From positions 6,324,001-6,388,000 of the forward strand of contig JAEVHH010000004.1 in the NCBI GenBank assembly GCA_017607445.1: a stretch of 64,000 bases of DNA, given 5' to 3'. The notes beneath the pieces are model-generated. The model was not told the origin of the DNA. It searched no databases and saw only the letters and a list, made by a program, of their open reading frames with translations. This DNA comes from Histoplasma ohiense. Lineage: Eukaryota > Ascomycota > Eurotiomycetes > Onygenales > Ajellomycetaceae. The position numbers and the translations under genes are program-made. Shown here piece after piece: positions 57,001 to 64,000 of the stretch (within the stretch, counting starts at the first letter, position 1; every line of letters starts with the position of its first letter).

Positions 57001-57015
57001 AATAATAATAATAAT
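57001..57015 (+). repeat. (AAT)n LINE tail
   Basis: AATAATAATAATAAT at the 3' end of chimera B, directly followed by the right target duplication. The same tail, reversed, marks the other two copies (28011 and 45748). Confidence 0.9.
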
Positions 57016-57028
57016 GTATATGAGTTGC

Positions 57029-58590
57029 ATGGCTTGTAGATGTCTTTGATTCAGATAGTAGTCATTGTTTTTCTTTCCACTGCAGTGTATAGGACAATCC
57101 TCTTCTGTATAAAATACTCAATAAATGACATTGTGATTTGAGTGCTCTGGATTTCCAACATCTTGTGAACTAGGCAGTTTCTTGTTTTCCTCATCTTCCA
57201 TCTCACAATAAGCACAGTTGTCGATTCCACATGGATAGAATGTTCCATGATATGGGTGGTTTGAATCAGTTTGTTGCCAGTTGATGTCATTCTCTTGTGC
57301 TTGTATGTGATATTCACAATCACAACCATACATTGTATATTCTCTGTGTCAAGGGTGTTCCACATTGGCCATTTTCTCATTCATTCATTTGACATGGTGT
57401 TCACATTCACTGTGTAATAGCTTATACATTCTGGATTCATTCATGTCTTGGAACTGTTGATGATAATGTTCACACTCTTTCCAAGTTCACTGCTTGTGAT
57501 TTGTTCAAAATCTATCTATTGCTTGCTGTATGCATGCTAATTTCTGAGCTCACTTCTCTTTTCATTGATGTCTGTGAATCATTTCAATCTCTGTTCTGAC
57601 AATCTGTGTTCTGCAATCTTCTTCACTTTTCTCATCAGATCTCTTTGTTGCTCTTAGATATTCTATCTTCTGTGGCTTTGTTGTTGTATGTAGTCTTTTG
57701 TCTTGTTTCTCAGAGCATTGCCTGGCCATATGTTCTGGTTTCTCACAATTGAAACATAATTTCTCACATCAACACTTCTGTTTCTTGTTGTTGTCCTTCT
57801 TTGATGATAGAGTGGCATTCAACTTCATCAGATGTGGTTCATAGTAATCATTCCATTTCTTGTGAAGTCTAGTTGCTGATGTGTAGTAATCTTTTTTCTC
57901 TAGTCTGTGTTCATGAAGTCTGTTGTCAATTTTGATGACTGTTTCTATCATTGTTGACAATTCTTCAGATCTCTGAGCTAGCTTTGATATCTCATCTTTG
58001 ACTTCTTCACACAGTTCTTGGTAAAATTGTGCTGCTAAGGCTTCACTATCCCAATCCAGATGTGAGCTCAGGTGTTGATATTTGGATGCATATTGTGTGG
58101 CTGATTCTGTCTGTTTAAGCTGGTATAGTTTCTGAGTTGCAGAATGCTTTTCATCAATGTTTCTGAATGTCTGCTGTAACTGATATATAAATCAAGTATA
58201 GCTGTGAAAGATTCTGATGATCTGTTTATCTTGATCTTCTTTTGCTTCATGGAATCATGATCTGATTCTAGGTTCAAACCAATTGAATGTGGGTTCTATG
58301 AAGAATGTTGATGCTAACAAGACTTTATCCAGTTCTCCTGCTAACTTTGATGTGTTTGCAGTGAGATAAATGTTCATTTGGCTGAGAAAGACTCTCAACT
58401 TTTCATGTTCTTCACTGAATGATGTAGAAGAGTTGCACTTGAGTTCTTGAGCATTTATTGTTTGCTTCAACTTGTTACAACATTCAAGTAACTCCTTCAC
58501 ATTGTACTTTCCATCATTGACAATCAATTCTGTCTTGAATGCTATAGTTAACTTTTTTAGAGCTGGGGATTTGTATCTTAAACTTAGCTA
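57029..58590 (-). pseudogene. gag: Gypsy-2 gag
   Basis: Same frame as pol. Open 58255-58527 carries the capsid stretch KLRVFLSQMNIYLTANTSKL...FNWFEP; 57769-57960 carries the C-terminal part. The zinc knuckle CFNCEKPEHMARQC (complement of 57715-57756) is a perfect C-X2-C-X4-H-X4-C. Downstream, a Cys/His-rich region (57118-57333, CDCEYH, NCAYCEMEDEE; then CPIH) of unknown role leads toward pol. The LINE chimera B separates it from pol. The start codon is not clear; the frame opens at about 58590. Stops are few and mostly TGA. Confidence 0.8.
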
Positions 58591-58677
58591 GTTATGTTAA
58601 GCTTAGTTTTGTCTTGATTAACAAATTGTTTCTTTGAGTAGGGATCTCTGTGACCTTGGATTAGGGATGATCAATAT

Positions 58678-59259
58678 TGCTACTGAGTCTCTAACTCAGC
58701 AAGCTTTTCACTGAATATAAGGTAAGATCAGAGCTTATATAGTGTTGCTGAGCTTGTTCACTGAATCAGAAGATAGTGCCACTATCACAGATTTAGATAT
58801 AACATCAAGAGAAATATCTAGAATGACTAGCAATAGCTACAGCAGCAGTCTAAGATAGACAATAAGAATATCTAATAGAGCTTACAAGATAGAGTGGATA
58901 CTTAAGATATACATTGTGAAGAAGTATACTTAAAATGAGCTTATAGTCATACTATGTAACTGAGTATAAATAAGAATGTGATAAAAGATAGAATGAAAAT
59001 AAGATTGATTGTGATCAAGAAGATAAGCTTCTTGATTCTAAGAGTAATGAGTGTGTTTAAATACATTTGAGTTCTTATACAAAATATCTTGCTCACTCTG
59101 CTCACTTGCTCACTTTGCTCATCGGTGATCATGGTGAGCACAGTGATCAGAGTGAGCAGTCATGTGATCTTATATTAGCATCGGTTGTGGGTTGTTCTGT
59201 TTCTGCATCTCTTCAGTTCTTATTCAATAAGCCCTGGTTTGTGCCGCAGGTTTATAACA
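58678..59259 (-). repeat. Gypsy-2 5' LTR
   Basis: On the plus strand TGCTACTGAGTCTC...GGTTTATAACA; 582 bp, colinear with the 3' LTR with mainly transition differences. Its right end keeps CpG (catcggttg, tgccgcagg) while its left end is decayed, the reverse of the 3' LTR. Confidence 0.92.
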
Positions 59260-59264
59260 ATTTT

Positions 59265-62200
59265 ATGCTCTCATATTATCACAACTACTGCATTCACTTG
59301 TGTCAACTTGACAACAACCTCATGTGTTTCAACACTGTATAAGAAAGCTGTAACAATTGTAGACAGAACTTTACATCTATCACTGTATTGATTACACCAA
59401 TCATCTCTGCAGACATCATGAATTGAATCTCTCATGTGAATGTGAAATGATCAAGAATATCTGATCTCTCTGAATGAGAAGTTACTGATTGAATTGTCTG
59501 AGGAGTTTGCATCTGTTGCAATAGACTGAGGCATTTTGCAAGTCAGTGCATCAATGCAGTGATCTCAGCTTCTACACTGCATGTGAATGCAACTACATCT
59601 ATAAATGAACAAGAACAGGGAAATAAAGAGCTCTCACTCTAAAACACAGACAAGAGCTTAAAAAGTAAGAAGCAAGCTGAAGATTTGAATAGAAAATACA
59701 AATGAATGTGATTATGATCTTCATCATTGTAAATAGTCTAGTCAATATACAAGCAATGATAGACAGTGATTTTCTTCACTACACTCTTATAAACACTCAG
59801 TTGATTGAAAAGTATAAGCTTCAGTGTATTCTCTTTTTCAAACTGTGTAAGCTCAGTGAATTCAATGCCCTCAGAGGATCCACCTCCTACAATATGATAA
59901 AGTTCAACATCAATGTAGAAGGATATGAAAAAAGAAATGTTTATATATATGAAATGCAAGATCTTGAGTACAACTTAATACTCAGTCTGTCATGACTTAC
60001 AGAATTTGAAATTCTAATAGACACATGCAACTGTTGCCTAATCTTCTCAGAAGGCAATTATGTTTATGAAAAGAATATCAACAGAATCACTGATCTCACC
60101 CAGATATCAGTGAAAGCATTCAAGCTACTAACCCACCAAGCATGCAAGAAGAAGAACATCCAAGTGTTCACTGCTAGCATGACAGATATCAAGAAAGTAT
60201 TAGAAAAGCTAGAACTTAAAAATCTCAAGAAACTGCACAAAGAAGTATTCAAATTGTACAAGAATTTTGCAGATGTGTTCAACAAAAAGAAAGCTGAAAA
60301 GCTTCCCTCTCATTGAAAATGCAGTATAGATCATACAATTGAACTCATCAAGAAAAATAATAAGAACTCACAATCACTCTGAGATTCTCTCTACAGTATA
60401 TCACACAATGAGCTTCTCATTCTATGAAAAATGCTCAATGAATTACTGAACAAAGATTTCATTCACATTAGCAACTCATCTGCTGCAGTATCTGTGTTAT
60501 TTGTGAAGAAATCAGAAGAAGGCTTACAATTCTGTGTTGACTATCAAAAACTTAACAAAATTATATGAAAGAACTGATATTCTCTCCCACTCATCAATGA
60601 AACACTTGAATGAATAGAAAAAGCAAAATGATTTATGAAACTTGATATCTCTGCAGCTTTCTATAAGATAAGAATTAATGAAGATGATGAATGGCTAACT
60701 GTCTTTCACACATGTTATGAATTATACAAATGGACTGTGACTCTCTTTGAATTGGTGAACACTTCAAGTACATTTCAGAAATACATTAACTGAGTCTTAC
60801 AAGATCTATTTGATGAGATTGCTTCAGTGTACATGAATAATATTCTGATCTTTACTGATGAATCATTTGTTGAATACTGCAAGTACATACAACAAGTGCT
60901 TGACTGTGTACAAGAAGTTGAACTACAAGTGGACATTGACAAATATAACTTCAAGACTAAGTCTACAATCTATCTAGAATTCATCATTGAAACTGAAAAA
61001 GATGTATACATGAATTCTAAGAAGATGGAAGCAATCCTCAGCTGAGAGGTATTAGTTTCAGTAAAAGAGACTAGAAGTTTTTTAGAGTTCATCAACTTCT
61101 ACTGAAGATTCATTAAGAACTTCTCTGATATTGTACAGTCACTGACAGATCTAATCTGAAAAGACACTGTATTTCAATGAACTGATGAAGCAGACACAGC
61201 TTTCAAAAAGCTGAAGTGTATATTCACAAACACTTCAATGCTACAATCATTTGATTCAGATAAGTATATGACTCTTGAAACAGATGTCTCAGATTATGTG
61301 ATAGATGAGATACTGATGCAATATAATAACAAAAATGTTCTATAATCTTGTGTCTTCATCTTAAAGAAGATGTCATTCACTGAATACAACTACAAGATCT
61401 ACAACAAGAAGTTTCTAATGATTATACAATGTCTCAAAAAATGAAAGTCTGAACTCATAAGTGTTGAGAGATTTGAGATTGTTATCAATCATAAGAATCT
61501 GAAATATTTCACAACTACTTGTAAGCTTACTGAGAGGCATATGCACTGATCATTGTTTCTTAGCCAATTCTCATTCACAATTTGCTACTGATCAGAAGCA
61601 GAGAACACTCTCACAGACATTCTATTCTGCTGAGAACAAGATATATCATTCAATGATCTGAATGACAGATGGAAACACTGAGAGCATTGATTAATCAATT
61701 TCATGATTATAGAAAGTACCACACAGTCAGATGAACTCTATATATATATTAATCAATTCCATACTCAATATCTCTCATTTGAAGAGTAATGGAGACAAGC
61801 AACAGAGACAGATGAATTCTGACAACAAGCTGTCAAAGCTGTATAAAGCAGAGCATCTTAATTCTCTGCAGATGTATACTCAAAAACAGACATCTCAGCA
61901 TACTCAATCAGTGATAATGAATGTCTACACTTTCAAGACAAACAATGAATCCCTGATTCAGAATCTCTACAAACATAAATCATGCAGAAGATCCACAACT
62001 CATCAATGACTGAGCACTCAGATCATAAGATTATATACAGCATTGTAGCTCAAGACTTCTACTGACTGAATATATCAAAGAATGTACACTGATTTGTATG
62101 CAATTGCAATTGCTGTGGCTCAGTAACAGTATGATGCAAATGATGAAAAGAGATGTTAAAACTTCTGCCTATCTCTGAATGAATCTGATGTGATATAGCA

Positions 62201-63261
62201 ATTAACTTTGCAGTTTCTCTATCTCAGAGTGAAGGTTCTATGAACATTCTAGTCATTGTCAATTGTCTCAGCAAAGATGTAATACTGCAACTCTGTGACA
62301 GAATGAATACTGAAGTAGTTGTGAATGTCTTTATTCAGAGCTCATTCTATTGTATACACAGTTTGTCTTCATTCATTGTATCAGATAGAGACAGTCAATT
62401 TGTCAGCACACTCTGAATCTGTGTATACCAGCTGTTAAGAATCAAATGAAAATTGTCAACAGTGTATCACTCAGAGACTGATGAAGTTATAGAGAGAATG
62501 ATACAAATGATAAAGAATATTCTTCATAAATTCTGCAATTATATACAAGACAACTGAAGTCATCTGCTATCATATATTGAGATTGTGATTAACAGCTGAG
62601 ACTCTGTCATAACAGATATAAGTTCATTCTTTCTTCTATATGAATATAATTTAGAAGTTCTAGACTTCTCTGAGAATCTCTGAGAAATCATATATATCTG
62701 CAGTCTCATACAAGCAGCAGATAACATTGTAAGCAAGTTTAAGAAAGTTTGTGAATGAGCAGAAGCTTTCATGATCAGTGTTCAGCAAGATTATGAGAAT
62801 CAAATAAACATCAGAAGAAGTTCTGCAACTAAATATTATATAGAAGACAAGATCTGATTAGATCTCAAAAATATAAAGACAGATTATTTCTTGTATATGC
62901 TGAATTATTGTCACATCAAATATACTGTGATGAAAATGCTAGATATACATGATTATCAACTCAACATCTCATCTGACATTCACAATGTCTTTCATACAAA
63001 CCTGCTTCAATCCACAGCTGAGGATTTATTCCTCTCACAGAGAATCTTCAACTGACAGTTATCTGTCATCACAGAAGAAGATAACAAACTTGAATGAAAG
63101 ATTGAAGTGATTCTTGATGATAGAATCAACTATCACTACTGTGAATACCTTGTCAAATGAGTAGAATACAATCATTCAATCTGAGAATCTGTGTTCATCT
63201 TGAAGGATACTGCTGCTCTCAACATCTACAAGTCATCACTCATCTCAGTAGAAGAGAATAA
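59265..63261 (+). mobile_element. Gypsy-1 copy 2, right part (gag to chromodomain)
   Basis: Continues from 49830 after Gypsy-2. Zinc knuckle CICCNRLRHFASQC (59508-59549), protease (59702-59995, D-S-D), linker with FADVFNKKKAEKL (to 60316), RT (about 60480-61045; polymerase box reads Y-M-N-N at about 60829), RNase H (about 61240-61620), integrase (about 61990-62700, SDRDSQF near 62387) and chromodomain (about 63090-63250). Decay is similar to the complete copy, with TGA-dominated stops; both catalytic Asp of the RT box are Asn. Confidence 0.8.
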
Positions 63262-63654
63262 TATGACAGATTAGTATCTGTTAGTAGTTAACTTACACAA
63301 TCAATCTCTTCTATCTCACATTTCACACTTGTATATATTTACTGATCTTTGTTATTGCACTCTGCATTTGTGTAGTCTCTAACAATTCTTTTATGTAATC
63401 TTTTCTGTCTTATGCTCTGTGTTTGTATAGTTCTAATGATTCTTCTATGTAATTCTCAATGTTCTTTCACTCTGTACTTCACTTCATACTTTACTGTGAA
63501 GTGGCTTCTGATATTCTTCTGCTCTGATCTTCTTTCTATAAGAATTCTCTTTGTATGACCTTTTCTTCTGATCTCTTTTCTCTTTCTTTTCTAATCAATT
63601 TGTAATCTGTATTTAGAATAGTGCTAGATTGTTAATTGAAGTATGTCTGTTACA
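63262..63654 (+). repeat. Gypsy-1 copy 2 3' LTR (shortened)
   Basis: TATGACAGATTAGTATC...GTATGTCTGTTACA, 393 bp, preceded by the purine tract GAAGAGAATAA (63251-63261). Internal deletions relative to 597 bp. Followed directly by a hAT-like fragment. Confidence 0.8.
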
Positions 63655-63827
63655 CTTTACATGAAATATCAAGATTTATTAGTTTCATTTCACTCATATT
63701 CTAATAATTCTAATCACTTTACACTTTCATTCTGATTCTGATCTCACTGGAAATCACATCAAGAAATGAACTGAAATCAAATCAAATCAAATCAAATATG
63801 AAATTTATGATTTCATCAATCAGTCTA
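63655..63827 (+). mobile_element. hAT-like element fragment, B-end (copy 10)
   Basis: 'ctttacatgaaatatcaag' through the subterminal region to the B-end ...CATCAATCAGTCTA at 63827. Left part missing: the Gypsy-1 LTR begins where the element's internal 'gtcactttac' would be. No left duplication available. Confidence 0.8.
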
Positions 63828-64000
63828 TACTCATCTACTTCTAGAAGTTTGTGATTGAATTTAGAAAGATAAATTGTCAATATAATATCTCTCTGATGAG
63901 TCTTATTAAATCAGTTAAACATTTTGATTTGAAGTGTAGAATCAAGAAAGAGAGAGTTGAATTATTGAAAGACTAACTCTGATATATATTGATTGTTTTA
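63828..64000 (-). pseudogene. Gypsy-1 gag fragment, minus strand
   Basis: Reverse complement follows the complete Gypsy-1 gag at about 4800-4950 ('gaattcaatcacaa', 'cttctagaagcagatgag'). Runs off the window edge. Confidence 0.65.

Larger units (their letters stand above)
55223..57015 (+). mobile_element. tRNA-head/LINE chimera B, complete insertion unit
   Basis: Perfect 13-bp target duplication GTATATGAGTTGC (55210-55222 and 57016-57028) brackets a tRNA-derived head (55223 to about 55960), the C-terminal half of a LINE RNase H (from about 55967), the LINE C-terminus, 3' UTR and an (AAT)n tail (57001-57015). So head and LINE part moved together in one retrotransposition event. It lacks RT and endonuclease and must have used another element's enzymes. 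Inserted in Gypsy-2 in opposite orientation. Confidence 0.92.
49831..59259 (-). mobile_element. Complete Gypsy-2 chromovirus, minus strand, with nested LINE chimera
   Basis: LTRs of 582 bp each (49831-50412 and 58678-59259) with target duplication ATTTT (49826-49830 and 59260-59264). Purine tract on the minus strand (complement of 50413-50431) adjoins the 3' LTR. Gag and pol lie in one reading frame from about 58590 to 51010, broken almost solely by single stop codons, mostly TGA. Insertion of chimera B (1793 bp plus 13-bp duplication, 1806 bp) happens to keep that frame. An antisense ORF sits at 50520-51098. Inserted in a Gypsy-1 gag. Confidence 0.93.

Overview
The window reads as a transposon-dense, AT-rich tract of a filamentous ascomycete genome. 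Support for this comes from two host genes with short GT-AG introns (a flavin-containing monooxygenase and a mitochondrial-type fumarase), chromodomain-bearing Gypsy retroelements, and Tad-like LINEs. The pattern of CpG-starved repeat tracts around GC-normal gene islands fits a Eurotiomycete/Onygenales-type genome, but the species cannot be fixed from sequence alone.

Layout. 1-15084 is repeats: a Gypsy-1 fragment, a long hAT-like non-autonomous element with an internal minisatellite (793-2645), a complete Gypsy-1 chromovirus (3421-9648, 5-bp target duplication), a solo LTR (10930-11464), degraded unknowns and a Gypsy-3 integrase remnant. 15085-18197 is a GC-normal island holding the monooxygenase gene (minus strand). 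18198-33893 is repeats again: a Tad-like LINE (19053-26341) split by two hAT-like elements, LINE and LTR fragments, and a Gypsy-4 remnant split by another hAT-like element. 33894-38268 is a second GC-normal island with the fumarase gene (minus strand). 38269-64000 is a deeply nested repeat cluster: more hAT-like copies, Gypsy-1 copies in both orientations, a chimeric tRNA-head/LINE element (45748-49431), and a complete Gypsy-2 chromovirus (49831-59259, minus strand) that sits inside a Gypsy-1 gag and carries a second tRNA-head/LINE chimera (55223-57015, perfect 13-bp target duplication).

Most striking points. (1) A hAT-like family with 8-bp target duplications, verified at several copies and by two empty sites inside the window, carries a GATA-rich minisatellite and a 47-bp near-terminal palindrome. 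(2) Two copies of a 0.7-kb tRNA-derived head are joined to different internal points of the same LINE. (3) Gypsy-2 carries an antisense Cys-rich ORF between its pol end and its LTR. (4) Repeat decay is unlike textbook CpA-directed RIP: CpG and CpC are the main losses, and broken ORFs carry mainly TGA (from TGG) stops.

The two host genes are ordinary metabolic genes and are not obviously functionally linked. Everything else is mobile DNA in various stages of nesting and mutation. Intron boundaries, repeat limits and family names were worked out by eye; no database search was possible.
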